A DNA stretch of 64,000 nucleotides. Origin: Mesorhizobium sp. B2-1-8 (GTDB lineage Bacteria > Pseudomonadota > Alphaproteobacteria > Rhizobiales > Rhizobiaceae). The position numbers were made by a program, and so were the translations under genes. Positions 36,400 through 45,559 of this stretch are shown here, piece after piece. Each line of letters starts with the position of its first letter. The stretch's first letter is position 1. The notes below the pieces were generated by a model, which worked only from the letters and a program-made list of their open reading frames with translations, was not told the origin of the DNA and did not search any database. The stretch covers positions 1,667,501 through 1,731,500 of the forward strand of contig NZ_CP083952.1 in NCBI RefSeq assembly GCF_006442545.2, given 5' to 3'.

Positions 36400-37499
36400 C
36401 GCAGATCGAACTTCGTGGCATCGAGAAATTCTTCGGTGCCGTCCAGGTCATCCACAACTTGAACCTCGCCATCGCCGACAACGAGTTTATCGTGCTGCTC
36501 GGCCAGTCTGGCTGCGGCAAGACCACGACGCTGCGCGCGATAGCGGGGCTGGAGACGATCGATCAGGGCGACATCCTGATCGACGGCAAGGCGGTGCAGC
36601 ACCTCAAGGCCGCCGACCGCGACATCGCCATGGTGTTCCAGTCCTTCTCGCTCTACCCGCACATGACAGTGTTCGAGAACATCGCCTTTCCGCTGCGCGC
36701 CACGCGCATGAGCAGCGGCGAGGTCGACAAGTCTGTGCGCGAGGTCGCCCGGGTCCTGCGCATCACCGACCTGCTCGACAAGAGGCCTTCTGCGCTCTCC
36801 GGCGGCGACATGCAGCGCGTGGCGATCGGCCGAGCGCTGGTGCGGCGCCCGAAGGCAATGCTGATGGACGAGCCGATCGGCGCGCTGGACGCCAAGCTGC
36901 GCGAAGAGATGCGCGCCGAGATCAAGCGCCTGCACGTCAAACAGGGGTCGACCACGATCTACGTCACCCACGACCAGATCGAGGCAATGAGCCTGGCCGA
37001 CCGGATCGTCATCATGCATGAGGGTTTCATCCAGCAAGTCGGTACGCCGGACGATGTCTATTCGCACCCGGCGAACCTGTTCGTGGCGCAATTCGTCGGC
37101 AGCCCGGTGATGAACATCGCCGAGGCCAGCGTCACCGAACATGCCAGTGCCGCCGCCGTCACGGTCGGCGGCGCGCCGGCGGGCTTTGAGTTCCCGCGCC
37201 AGCTCCTGTCCAAGCTCAACGGGCATTCCAACGGTGGCTTGACGCTCGGCATCCGCCCGGAGGGCGTGCTCGTCCGGCGCGATGCAGCGCCAGGCTACAT
37301 GCCGGTCGAGGCGAACATCATCGAGCCGCTGGGATCGTTCGACGTCGTCGACCTCAAGGTCGGCTCCGAGATGCTGCGCGCGCGCACCAAGGCCGGCTAC
37401 GTTTCGGGTCCCGGCGAGAAGGTCCATGTCCGCATCGATCCGGAGCAGGCGCATTTCTTCGACACGGCAAGCGGCAAGTCGCTGGGGGTGAGGCTGTAA
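36396..37499 (+). CDS. Sugar ABC transporter ATP-binding protein 1 (MalK/UgpC type)
   Basis: 367 residues, GTG start overlapping the previous stop. Walker A GQSGCGKTT near 36-44, Q-loop VFQSFSLYPHM, signature LSGGDMQRVAIGRA, Walker B MLMDEPIGALD, switch THDQ, then C-terminal regulatory OB folds (TLGIRPEGV). The usual LSGGQ Gln is Asp here. Confidence 0.92.
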   Translation: MTQIELRGIEKFFGAVQVIHNLNLAIADNEFIVLLGQSGCGKTTTLRAIAGLETIDQGDILIDGKAVQHLKAADRDIAMVFQSFSLYPHMTVFENIAFPLRATRMSSGEVDKSVREVARVLRITDLLDKRPSALSGGDMQRVAIGRALVRRPKAMLMDEPIGALDAKLREEMRAEIKRLHVKQGSTTIYVTHDQIEAMSLADRIVIMHEGFIQQVGTPDDVYSHPANLFVAQFVGSPVMNIAEASVTEHASAAAVTVGGAPAGFEFPRQLLSKLNGHSNGGLTLGIRPEGVLVRRDAAPGYMPVEANIIEPLGSFDVVDLKVGSEMLRARTKAGYVSGPGEKVHVRIDPEQAHFFDTASGKSLGVRL

Positions 37500-38602
37500 T
37501 GGCCCATATCGAACTGAAGAACATCACCAAGAAGTTTGGCAGCCACACCGCGCTGATCGACCTCGACCTCGACATCGCCGATGGCGAGTTCTTCGTGCTG
37601 CTCGGCGAGACTGGCGCCGGCAAGACGACGACACTGAGGCTGATCGCCGGTCTCGAAAAGCCGACGGAAGGCCAAGTGTTCATCAACGGCACCGATGTCG
37701 CCGACTGGGGCGCGGCCGAGCGCGACGTGGCGCTGGTGCTGCAGCAATACTCGCTCTACCCGCGCTACACGGTGCGCGAGAATCTCGAATTTCCGCTGAA
37801 GCCGAAGATCCGCAGGCTGCCGGACGCCGAGATCAAGGACCGCGTCGACCGCGCCGCCCGCACGCTGCGGATCGACCACCTGCTCGACCGCAAGACCGAC
37901 CGGCTGTCCGGCGGCGAGATGCAGCGCGTCTCCATCGGCCGCGCCATCGTGCGCAAGCCGCGCGTGTTCCTGATGGACGAGCCGCTGTCGGCGCTCGACG
38001 CCAAATTGCGCGAGGCGCTGCGTACCGAGTTGAAGAACCTGCAGATACAGCTCGGCGCCACCTTCCTGTTCGTCACTCACGACCAGATCGAGGCAATGTC
38101 GATGGGCGACAAGGTCGGCGTGCTCAACCACGGCCGCATCATCCAGACCGGCACGCCGCACGAGATCTACAACAATCCGCGCGACACCTATGTAGCGAGC
38201 TTCGTCGGCTCGCCGCCGATGAACCTCATCGACGGCAGGCTGGTGAACGGCCGCGCGGTGATGGCGCCATTGAATTTCGAACTGCCCTTTGCGGGGGCGG
38301 CCAAGACTTTTGCGGGGGCAGGGGCGCGTGCGACGACTGACGGTCGCCCGCTGGTCTTCGGCATCCGTCCGGAGGACGTCTATCTGGAGAGCGGCGCACC
38401 GGTCGAGGCACGCGTCCATGATGTCGAGAACCATGGCGTGGAGAAGATCCTGACGCTCCGCGTCGGCGACACCTTGTTGCGCGCCACGGTGCCGGCCAGG
38501 ACCGATGTCGCGATCGAGCAACCGGTGCGCTTTGCCTGGAACCCCGACAAGGTGGTGCTGTTCGACAAGGGCAGTGGTGTCAGCTTGCGCCACGCGTCAT
38601 AG
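37499..38602 (+). CDS. Sugar ABC transporter ATP-binding protein 2 (MalK/UgpC type)
   Basis: 367 residues, start overlapping the previous stop by one base. Walker A GETGAGKTT, Q-loop VLQQYSLYPRY, signature LSGGEMQRVSIGRA, Walker B FLMDEPLSALD. With ATPase 1 it would give a heterodimeric motor, each with a non-standard residue in the signature motif. Confidence 0.92.
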   Translation: MAHIELKNITKKFGSHTALIDLDLDIADGEFFVLLGETGAGKTTTLRLIAGLEKPTEGQVFINGTDVADWGAAERDVALVLQQYSLYPRYTVRENLEFPLKPKIRRLPDAEIKDRVDRAARTLRIDHLLDRKTDRLSGGEMQRVSIGRAIVRKPRVFLMDEPLSALDAKLREALRTELKNLQIQLGATFLFVTHDQIEAMSMGDKVGVLNHGRIIQTGTPHEIYNNPRDTYVASFVGSPPMNLIDGRLVNGRAVMAPLNFELPFAGAAKTFAGAGARATTDGRPLVFGIRPEDVYLESGAPVEARVHDVENHGVEKILTLRVGDTLLRATVPARTDVAIEQPVRFAWNPDKVVLFDKGSGVSLRHAS

Positions 38603-38609
38603 GGCGCGG

Positions 38610-39041
38610 CTATTTCGGCAGATAGGTCTCGTATGGCGTGTCGTTGATCAACAGGATCACGCATTCCGTCTGCGAGAGGCAGGCGTCGTCATGCATCTCA
38701 TTGGCCTTCTGGGTCCAGTAGGATCCAGGTGGCAGTTCGACCTTGGTTGCTTCACCGCCTTCCATCTGCCAATGCGCCCAAAGACCCTGGATGACCGCGG
38801 CACGATAGTCGGCGGTGTGCGCGTGAATAGGAGCGCGCCAGTTGCCCGGAACTTTCAGCAATGTTCCGGCAGGGCCCTTGGACCTTTCGCCCCACAACGG
38901 TCCGAGGCGCTGCGGCTGGTCAGGAGCCTCGGCGACGTAAGGGATCTTGCCTGCCGGTAGATAGCTGTCCTCGAGGGCAAAGGCGCGTCCGGGAACGACC
39001 GACAGGGCGGCAAGCGCGAGCGGTGCGAAATGATTGGCCAT
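38610..39041 (-). CDS. Exported DUF4437 cupin-like protein
   Basis: 143 residues. A short signal-like N-terminus (LALAALSVVPGRAFA) suggests export. Cupin features: HAHTADYRAAVIQGLWAHW and PPGSYWTQKANEMHDDACLS. Two cysteines (in DDACLS and TECV) could pair. Convergent with the sugar ATPase 2 gene, 7 bases apart. Role unknown. Confidence 0.8.
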   Translation of the reverse strand: MANHFAPLALAALSVVPGRAFALEDSYLPAGKIPYVAEAPDQPQRLGPLWGERSKGPAGTLLKVPGNWRAPIHAHTADYRAAVIQGLWAHWQMEGGEATKVELPPGSYWTQKANEMHDDACLSQTECVILLINDTPYETYLPK

Positions 39042-39157
39042 GGGATTTCCTCCACGGCCAGACTATCCGCCGGAAGCCGGCCGGCAATGACGCTGCGTCC
39101 AAAAGACTTGGCAATTCCTCCAGCCGCGAAGGATTGGAGCGATTTGGCTGCCTGACG

Positions 39158-40129
39158 TCAGGACGGCTCGTCGCCGGCACCAATGTGGCGCAGATGGCTC
39201 GGCGCCACACCCATCACCCGCTTGAAGGCGCGGCTGAAGGATGCTTCCGAATCATAGCCCAGTTTCGCCGCCGCCACCGATACCCTCATGCCATCCCGGG
39301 CCAACCATTGCCTAGCCTGGTGCATGCGCACGCGCAGCACATATTTGGCCGGTGTCTCTCCGACCACCGTGGCGAAGCGCTGGGCAAAGGCGGAGCGCGA
39401 GGCTCCCATCGTCCGCGCCAGCGCCTCGACGCTCCAATCGCGATCCGGCTGCAGGTGGATGGTTGCCAGCACCTTGCCGACGTCGGGATTGCGGACGGCG
39501 GCGATCCAGCCGGTCGCATCGCCACAGCCGTTCTCCACCCAGGAGCGGATGATCGTGGCGGCGAGCACATCGGCAAGGCGGGCAAGAATCCCGCCGGAGC
39601 CGACCCGGTCCATCGTCACCTCGCCGGCCATCGCGTCGAGCAGATGCTGGATACCCGGCGCGTTCGCCATCAGCTTATGCGCCTGCATCAGGTTGGGCAT
39701 CATGTCGAGCAGCGGGTGCGAACCATCGAGATTGAAATGCATGCTGCCGCAAAACAGCAAGGTCTTGGGGCCGCCACACTCGTTGGAGACGTCGTAGATA
39801 TTCTCGCACACCGGTTCGATCGTGTAGCGGCCGATCGGCACCGGGGGCACGCCGGGCGCGCTGGCCAGGACATGCTCGTCGCCGCGCGGGATCAGAAGCG
39901 CGTCACCCACGGAGAGTTCGATCCACTCCTTGGCCGGCGAGAACAGCCAGCAACCCTGCTGGCCGATGAAATGAAACCGCGCCGCCTTCTGTGCGGGAAA
40001 GGAAACGGCCCAGGGCTCGCCCAGCACGCAGCGGCCATAGTCGACGCCGTCGAGCCGTAACCCGCGCAGCATGTCGGTCAGCGGATCGCCAGAAGTCGGC
40101 TGTGTCATTTTGGACGAATTGTAATTCAT
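39158..40129 (-). CDS. AraC-family regulator with Cupin_6 N-terminal domain
   Basis: 323 residues from ATG 40129; an ATG at 40108 is equally possible because neither has a clear ribosome site. The N-terminal cupin-like sensor covers residues about 10-190. The C-terminal double helix-turn-helix begins SVEALARTMGASRSAFAQRF and includes AAKLGYDSEASFSRAFKRVMG. Divergent from the MFS exporter, which it probably controls. Confidence 0.9.
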   Translation of the reverse strand: MNYNSSKMTQPTSGDPLTDMLRGLRLDGVDYGRCVLGEPWAVSFPAQKAARFHFIGQQGCWLFSPAKEWIELSVGDALLIPRGDEHVLASAPGVPPVPIGRYTIEPVCENIYDVSNECGGPKTLLFCGSMHFNLDGSHPLLDMMPNLMQAHKLMANAPGIQHLLDAMAGEVTMDRVGSGGILARLADVLAATIIRSWVENGCGDATGWIAAVRNPDVGKVLATIHLQPDRDWSVEALARTMGASRSAFAQRFATVVGETPAKYVLRVRMHQARQWLARDGMRVSVAAAKLGYDSEASFSRAFKRVMGVAPSHLRHIGAGDEPS

Positions 40130-40310
40130 TCTGGTGTTTCTAGCATGGAAACTCCAGCTCGTCACTCCCATGTTGCATTGCAGCCAATGCTGCGCTGCAA
40201 ACAAACCGACGACTGGCCGCATAGCCAAGCCATGACGGCAAGGCATGTAACGGGTGGAGCCCGGGCCGGTCATTTTCTATGTGGCGCCGCAAACAGATCG
40301 GAGACTGACC

Positions 40311-41525
40311 ATGGCCGAACCCGCGACGGGCGTCATCGACGCTGCCCTATTGAACCCCGCAGATCAGGAAGAGCGAACGGAGCCGGCATGGGGCGCCGTG
40401 GTCTCGCTCGCCCTTGGCGTATTCGGTCTGGTCACCGCCGAATTCCTGCCCGCCAGCCTTTTGACGCCGATGGCGCGCGATCTCGGCGTAAGCGAAGGCG
40501 TGGCCGGGCAGGCGGTGACGGCAACCGCCATCGTCGGCGCCATCGCCGCTCCCACCATGGCCATCATCACAAGGCGCATGGACCGCAGGCTGGTGATGTG
40601 GATGCTGACGGTGTTCCTCATCCTGTCCAACCTTCTTGCCACCTTTGCCTCGTCGCTGCCCATGCTTCTGCTTGCCCGTGTCGTGCTCGGCGTGGCCCTC
40701 GGCGGCTTCTGGGCGATGTCGGCGGCCATGGCGCTGCGGCTGGTTCCGATGCGGCTGATGCCCCGCGCCATGTCGATCATCCTCACCGGCGTGTCGCTGG
40801 CCACCGTCACCGCGGCTCCTGTCGGCGCCTATGTCGGCGACGTCTGGGGCTGGCGCACGGCATTCATGATCGCGACCATCGTCGGGGCGCTGGCGCTGCT
40901 GGTGCAATTGGCCACCATTCCGAAGCTGCCGCCGGTGGGCGTCGCGAGCTTCCGCACCTTGCTCGAAGTGCTGGAGCGACCGTCGATCAGGGTTGCCTTG
41001 CTGGTCGTGCTGCTGGTCGCCTCCGGGCACTTTGCCGGCTTCACCTATGTCCGTCCCTTCCTCGAGAAGGTGCCGGTGCTCGACATCGAGACGATCTCGC
41101 TGGTGCTGCTGGCCTACGGCATAGGCGGTTTCTTCGGCAACATCGCCGGCGGCATCCTGGCTGAGCGCAACCTCAAGGCCGCGGTGGCACTGGCGCCCTT
41201 GCTGATTGCATTGGCGGCCGCCTCGATGCTGATCCTTGGCGCTTCGCCCATGATCGCCGCCGCCGCCGTCGCGGCCTGGGGCTTTGCCTTCGGCGCGGTG
41301 CCGGTCGGGCTGCAGAGCTGGCTGGTGCGGGCAGCGCCCGACCAGGCTGAAAGCGCCGGCGGACTGATGGTGGCGACCTTCCAGGTCGCGATTGCCATGG
41401 GCGCCGTCTTCGGCGGCCTGCTGGTCGACCATGCCGGCGTCGCCAGCGCCTTTGCCTATTGCGGCGCGGCGACGTTGCTGGCAGCGATCGTGGTGTTCCT
41501 GCGCGGCCCGAAGCAGGCCGAATAG
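40311..41525 (+). CDS. MFS transporter, DHA1 family (purine/arabinose-efflux-like)
   Basis: 404 residues with 12 predicted membrane segments. Signature LTPMARDLGVSEGVAGQAVTA and RVVLGVALGGFWAMSAAMALRL resemble NepI/YdhP-type exporters. ATG 40311 follows GGAGACTGACC. It is divergent from the AraC regulator and ends in a strong terminator. Confidence 0.9.
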   Translation: MAEPATGVIDAALLNPADQEERTEPAWGAVVSLALGVFGLVTAEFLPASLLTPMARDLGVSEGVAGQAVTATAIVGAIAAPTMAIITRRMDRRLVMWMLTVFLILSNLLATFASSLPMLLLARVVLGVALGGFWAMSAAMALRLVPMRLMPRAMSIILTGVSLATVTAAPVGAYVGDVWGWRTAFMIATIVGALALLVQLATIPKLPPVGVASFRTLLEVLERPSIRVALLVVLLVASGHFAGFTYVRPFLEKVPVLDIETISLVLLAYGIGGFFGNIAGGILAERNLKAAVALAPLLIALAAASMLILGASPMIAAAAVAAWGFAFGAVPVGLQSWLVRAAPDQAESAGGLMVATFQVAIAMGAVFGGLLVDHAGVASAFAYCGAATLLAAIVVFLRGPKQAE

Positions 41526-41545
41526 CCTCTCCCAACAGCCACGCA

Positions 41546-41578
41546 ACGGCCCGAGAACCACTGCGGTTTTCGGGCCGT
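41546..41578 (+). terminator. Terminator of the MFS gene
   Basis: A 14-bp stem with one G:T pair, ACGGCCCGAGAACC with GGTTTTCGGGCCGT, loop ACTGC, followed by CGTTATTTTG. It may serve the convergent GFA gene as well. Confidence 0.85.
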
Positions 41579-41631
41579 CGTTATTTTGAGGCCGCGTTGA
41601 ACGAATAGTGGTCGACGGGGTCCTGGGAAGC

Positions 41632-41979
41632 TTAGACTGCCCGCCCGTCGAACTCGAAGATCGACAAGGCGGACGGGTCGAGACCGGTGACGCAATTGAC
41701 GTTGACGTAGGCGCTTCGTTCGCCGCCTTCGCTGGTGTCTTCGGCAAAGGGATGGATGCCGCAGGATCGGCAGAAGCGGTGCGCTATTTTCGCCCCGCCG
41801 AATGTGTAGCGGCCCAGGTCATCGCCCCAGGCGACGAGGGTAAGCTTGTCATGTGGCACGGCCCATAGCAGCGCACCCTTGCGGGCGCAGATCGAGCAAT
41901 TGCAGCGCACGACGCCCTCAAGCTCGCCCTCCACCTCGAACGCAACCTTGCCGCAGTGGCAACTGCCCTTGTACAGCAT
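41632..41979 (-). CDS. GFA-family (formaldehyde-activating-enzyme-like) protein
   Basis: 115 residues. Zinc-binding cysteines Cys7, Cys9 (CHC), Cys26, Cys28, Cys31 (CNCSIC) and Cys70, Cys73 (CRSC) are in place. The family includes Gfa but most members have no proven activity on S-hydroxymethylglutathione. It stands alone, 115 bases from the divergent amidase gene. Confidence 0.9.
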   Translation of the reverse strand: MLYKGSCHCGKVAFEVEGELEGVVRCNCSICARKGALLWAVPHDKLTLVAWGDDLGRYTFGGAKIAHRFCRSCGIHPFAEDTSEGGERSAYVNVNCVTGLDPSALSIFEFDGRAV

Positions 41980-42094
41980 CAGTATCTTCCTATCGCTGGC
42001 AGGTGCAAAGGCACGCTGGCCGGGTTATCCCTTCGGCAGGCCTGGCGGCTGCTTGCCCCAAGGGCGTTCTATCCTGGCGGAGTCCGACATCGAC

Positions 42095-43390
42095 ATGCAA
42101 TCAATCCGCGACCATCTCGAAATCATCCTGTCACGTCTTGCCAACCGTGCGGCCGACGAGAAGGTCTATACGAAGCTTTATGCCGAAGCCGCACGGGCCG
42201 CGGCTGACGCCAGCGATGCCCGCAGCCGAGCCGGCGTGACGCTTGGCCCGCTCGACGGCACCATTGTCTCGATCAAGGATCTGTTCGATGTCGCCGGCGA
42301 AGCGACCACGGCCGGTTCGCTGATGCGCAGGACCGCTGCGCCGGCTCAGCGCGACGCCGCCATCGTCGGCCGGTTGCGCCAGGCCGGCGCGGTTATCATC
42401 GGCAAGACCAACATGACCGAATTCGCCTTCACCGCGATCGGCGACAACATGCACTACGGCACGCCCGGCAATGCCGTCGATGCCAGCCGCATTCCAGGCG
42501 GGTCGTCGTCCGGCGCCGGCGTGTCTGTGGGCGAGGGGACGAGCGAAATCTCGATCGGCTCGGACACCGGGGGTTCGATCCGCATTCCAGCATCCTTGAA
42601 CGGTGTCGTCGGTTTCAAGCCGACGGCGCGGCGTGTGCCGCTTTCTGGCGCCTTTCCGCTTTCGGGCACGTTGGACTCGGTCGGGCCGCTTGCCCGAACC
42701 GTCTCGCAATGCGCCGCCGCCGACGCGGTGATGGCCGGCGAGGTGCGGAACGAATTGGCGGCCATTCCACTCGCCGGGCTTCGCATCGGCGTTCCGCGCG
42801 GCGTTCTCTTCGGCGACACGGAAGGCGAGATTGCCGCGGCCTTCGAGCATTGTCTCGGCAAGATAGGGTCGACTGGCGCACGCATTGCGGATCTGTCGAT
42901 TGACGACATGATCGCGGATTTGCGCGTGGCCACCAAGCGCGGTTCCATCGCGGCGATGGAAGGCGCGGAAGTGCATGCCGACTGGCTGGCGGCAGGGGCG
43001 TCGGTGTCGGTCGACCCGCATGTCAGCGGGCCATTGTCGCGGGCGGCGCTGCTGCCGACGCCGGTCTATATCAGGGCGCTCCGCCGCCGTGCCGCGCTGG
43101 CCGCCGCCATGGATGAGCGGCTGGCGTCGATCGATGTGCTGGCTTTACCGACCACGCCGGTGACGGCGCCGACCATCGCTTCCCTGGCTGAGGATGCCGA
43201 ACTGCGTGATCGTATCGAAGGCCTGCTTTTGCGCAACACGCAGGTCGCCAACCAATTCGACCTCTGCGCGATCTCGCTGCCGATGCCGGGAACATCGCTG
43301 TCAATGGGGTTGATGCTGGTGGCGCGCAAAGGCCATGACAATCGTTTGCTGAGGATCGCCGCTGAAGTGGAGAGGCTGCTGGCTGGTTGA
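42095..43390 (+). CDS. Amidase signature family protein
   Basis: 431 residues. Catalytic Ser-cisSer-Lys triad: Lys61 (SIKD), Ser137 (GGSSSG) and Ser161 (GSDTGGSIRIP). It hydrolyses a carboxamide; related proteins include GatA and many catabolic amidases, and no GatB or GatC is nearby, so catabolic use is likelier. Start ATG 42095 because no other start in the frame fits homology. Confidence 0.9.
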   Translation: MQSIRDHLEIILSRLANRAADEKVYTKLYAEAARAAADASDARSRAGVTLGPLDGTIVSIKDLFDVAGEATTAGSLMRRTAAPAQRDAAIVGRLRQAGAVIIGKTNMTEFAFTAIGDNMHYGTPGNAVDASRIPGGSSSGAGVSVGEGTSEISIGSDTGGSIRIPASLNGVVGFKPTARRVPLSGAFPLSGTLDSVGPLARTVSQCAAADAVMAGEVRNELAAIPLAGLRIGVPRGVLFGDTEGEIAAAFEHCLGKIGSTGARIADLSIDDMIADLRVATKRGSIAAMEGAEVHADWLAAGASVSVDPHVSGPLSRAALLPTPVYIRALRRRAALAAAMDERLASIDVLALPTTPVTAPTIASLAEDAELRDRIEGLLLRNTQVANQFDLCAISLPMPGTSLSMGLMLVARKGHDNRLLRIAAEVERLLAG

Positions 43391-43413
43391 TCGGCGTGAG
43401 TCGCAGCGACGGA

Positions 43414-43803
43414 TCAGTGCGATGAACAGTGCTTGCGTTCGCCGTCCTTGGCGGTGCGCACGATACGGGTCGCGACCAGCCAGGGCAGGCTGTAGTTCTT
43501 GCCGGTGATGGTCTGCGTGCGCTGTTCGATCGAGCCCCTGACCACGATCTTTCCGCTATAAAGCACGTCAGACTGATCGGTTATCGCCTTGTCGGCCTGC
43601 GGCAATCCGCTGGTGTCGATCGACACATCCTTGATGATCGTGCCGGTGACAAGATCGCGCGCGCTGCCCGATGGACAGGGTGCCTTGAAGCAGCGCATTC
43701 CGTTGTCGCAATAGACATAGCTGCTCTCGGCTGCCGCGTATGCCGGCAAGATGCTGACAGAGGAAGTTGCGGCAATCAGAACTGCAAGGCGAAGACAGGA
43801 CAT
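43414..43803 (-). CDS. Exported small protein with a Cys-rich CIKAPCPS-like motif
   Basis: 129 residues with a signal peptide (LRLAVLIAATSSVSILPAYA). The mature part begins near YVYCDNGMRCFKAPCPSG, a motif like that of DUF6748 proteins, then a beta-rich region (SGKIVVRGSIEQRTQTITG). Four cysteines may form disulfides. No function known. Confidence 0.7.
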   Translation of the reverse strand: MSCLRLAVLIAATSSVSILPAYAAAESSYVYCDNGMRCFKAPCPSGSARDLVTGTIIKDVSIDTSGLPQADKAITDQSDVLYSGKIVVRGSIEQRTQTITGKNYSLPWLVATRIVRTAKDGERKHCSSH

Positions 43804-43842
43804 CGCCTAAACGTCGCGGAGAATTGGGGCGAAACCGCGATG

Positions 43843-44835
43843 CTATATCTGCGCCGGAAACCGCCGCCGGTAATGATCGACCACTTCCGGATTGCGCAGA
43901 TTGACCGGCAGTTTGCCCGCCAGCACCAGCAAGGCTTCGCCCGCCGCGCCGACGCCCATGCGCATCATCGATTCCTCGGTGATCCCCGCCATATGCGGGG
44001 TGATGATGACATTGTCGAAGCCGAAATAGGGATGATTTGGTGGCAGCGGCTGCGTCGAGAAAACGTCGAGCGCGGCCCCGCCGATGCGGCATTCCCGCAA
44101 GGCGTCGATCAGCGCGTCATCATCGACGACCGGCCCGCGCGACACGTTGATCAGCAATGCGTTGGGTTTCATGCGGGCGATGCGCTCTCGGCTGATCAGG
44201 CCGCGCGTCTCCGGGGTCAGCGGACAGCAGAGCACGACGATGTCGCTCTGCTCGACCAGCGCGTCGATCGACAGGAAGCCGACTTTTTCCGGCGCCGGCT
44301 GCATGCTGCGCGTCGTTGCCACCACTCTCAGGTCGAAGCCGTGCGCGGCGATATGGCCGACGGCTTGCCCGACGGCGCCGAGACCAACGATGCCGATGGT
44401 CTTGCCGGCGAGTTCGATGTTGGAGTTGGCATGCTCGCGTCCGGCAAGCCAACCCTTGGCGCGCAGGTCGCGGTCGACCCTGCGGAACTGCCGCAGCAGT
44501 GCAAGCGCGGTGAACATGACATGCTCGGCGACCGAGCGGGCATTGACCGCCGGCACGTTGGCCACGAGCACGCCGGCTGCCGCGGCCGCTTCCATCGGGA
44601 TCATGTCGAGCCCGGCGCCATGGCGGATCGCGGCCCTAAGCTTCCAGGCGCCCTCGAACAATGCCGGCGGCAGTGGCGCGCGCACGATGACGATATCGGC
44701 GTCCTTGGCCTCCCTGGTCAAGGTGGCGGCATCGAGCGCGGAGGCGATGACGAGCTGACCAGCGCCCGCCAGCCTGGCCGAGGCGCGCGGGTGCAGCGGA
44801 TGCGTCGACAGGATCTTTGGCATGGTCTGGGTCAC
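43843..44835 (-). CDS. D-2-hydroxyacid dehydrogenase family protein with Glu-to-Gln change
   Basis: 330 residues. NAD-binding GLGAVG at 151-156, catalytic Arg233 (SRGP) and His281 (PHMAG). The third catalytic position, normally Glu in a D-F-x-x-E-P context 29 residues after the Arg, is Gln262 (DVFSTQPLPP). GTG start 2 bases after the GntR stop; ATG 44823 is an alternative. Likely reduces or oxidises a sugar-acid-derived keto acid. Confidence 0.87.
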   Translation of the reverse strand: MTQTMPKILSTHPLHPRASARLAGAGQLVIASALDAATLTREAKDADIVIVRAPLPPALFEGAWKLRAAIRHGAGLDMIPMEAAAAAGVLVANVPAVNARSVAEHVMFTALALLRQFRRVDRDLRAKGWLAGREHANSNIELAGKTIGIVGLGAVGQAVGHIAAHGFDLRVVATTRSMQPAPEKVGFLSIDALVEQSDIVVLCCPLTPETRGLISRERIARMKPNALLINVSRGPVVDDDALIDALRECRIGGAALDVFSTQPLPPNHPYFGFDNVIITPHMAGITEESMMRMGVGAAGEALLVLAGKLPVNLRNPEVVDHYRRRFPAQI

Positions 44836-44837
44836 GG

Positions 44838-45557
44838 TCAGGCCTTTTCGAGCGCCGCGCCCGCGGGCAAAGCCGCCATGCCACCTTCGATCAGGCCTTT
44901 CCAGTAGCTTTCCGCGCCTTGCAGATGGGCGCTCATCAGCGCCTGGGCGAGATTGCCGTCGCGGCGCAGCAGCGCCTCGTAGATCTGCACATGCTCGGCA
45001 TGCGAACGCACGCTGCGTTCGGGATCGTTGAAATAGATCGGCAGGCGCTGCTCGCCCATCAGGTAGTAGACGCTGCAGATGTTGTGGAAAACGCCGTTCT
45101 TGGTGGCGCGCACGATTTCGAGGTGGAATTCGCGGTCCTCCTTGGCAAGGCCTTCGCCTGCGGCGATGCGTTCCTCGGAGGCCTTGAGGATCTCGCGCAG
45201 GCGCTCGAAATTCTCTTCGGTGGCGCGCGAACAGGCAAGCTCGGCGGCCTTGATCTCATGGATCTTGCGCAACTCGACCGTCTCATAGATCTGCAGGGGA
45301 TCGAGCGGCAGGCCGGCGCGTGCAAACAGCGCCAGCGCCTCGACGCTCGCCTGTTTGGTGTCGATGTAGATGCCCGATTTGGCGCGGCGCTCGACGATGC
45401 GCATGGCTTCGAGGATGGCGAGCGCTTCGCGGATCTGGCCGCGGCTGACGCCGAAATGCTCAGCCAATTCGCGTTCGGAAGGCGTGCGGCCGCTCTCCTT
45501 GTCCGAGTGGGAGAACAGATAGGCGGCGAGTTCCGCTAGAAGGTTCTTTTCTTTCAT
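44838..45557 (-). CDS. GntR-family regulator with FCD domain
   Basis: 239 residues from ATG 45557; a TTG six bases upstream is possible. Winged helix at residues 20-70 (GRTPSERELAEHFGVSRGQIREALAILEAM), FCD helices after 90 with DREFHLEIVRATKN and HAEHVQIYEALLRRD, which contribute metal/ligand-binding histidines. It sits between the dehydratase and dehydrogenase genes and is the best candidate to bind the TGGTnnnACCA sites. Confidence 0.9.
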   Translation of the reverse strand: MKEKNLLAELAAYLFSHSDKESGRTPSERELAEHFGVSRGQIREALAILEAMRIVERRAKSGIYIDTKQASVEALALFARAGLPLDPLQIYETVELRKIHEIKAAELACSRATEENFERLREILKASEERIAAGEGLAKEDREFHLEIVRATKNGVFHNICSVYYLMGEQRLPIYFNDPERSVRSHAEHVQIYEALLRRDGNLAQALMSAHLQGAESYWKGLIEGGMAALPAGAALEKA

Positions 45558-45559
45558 AA

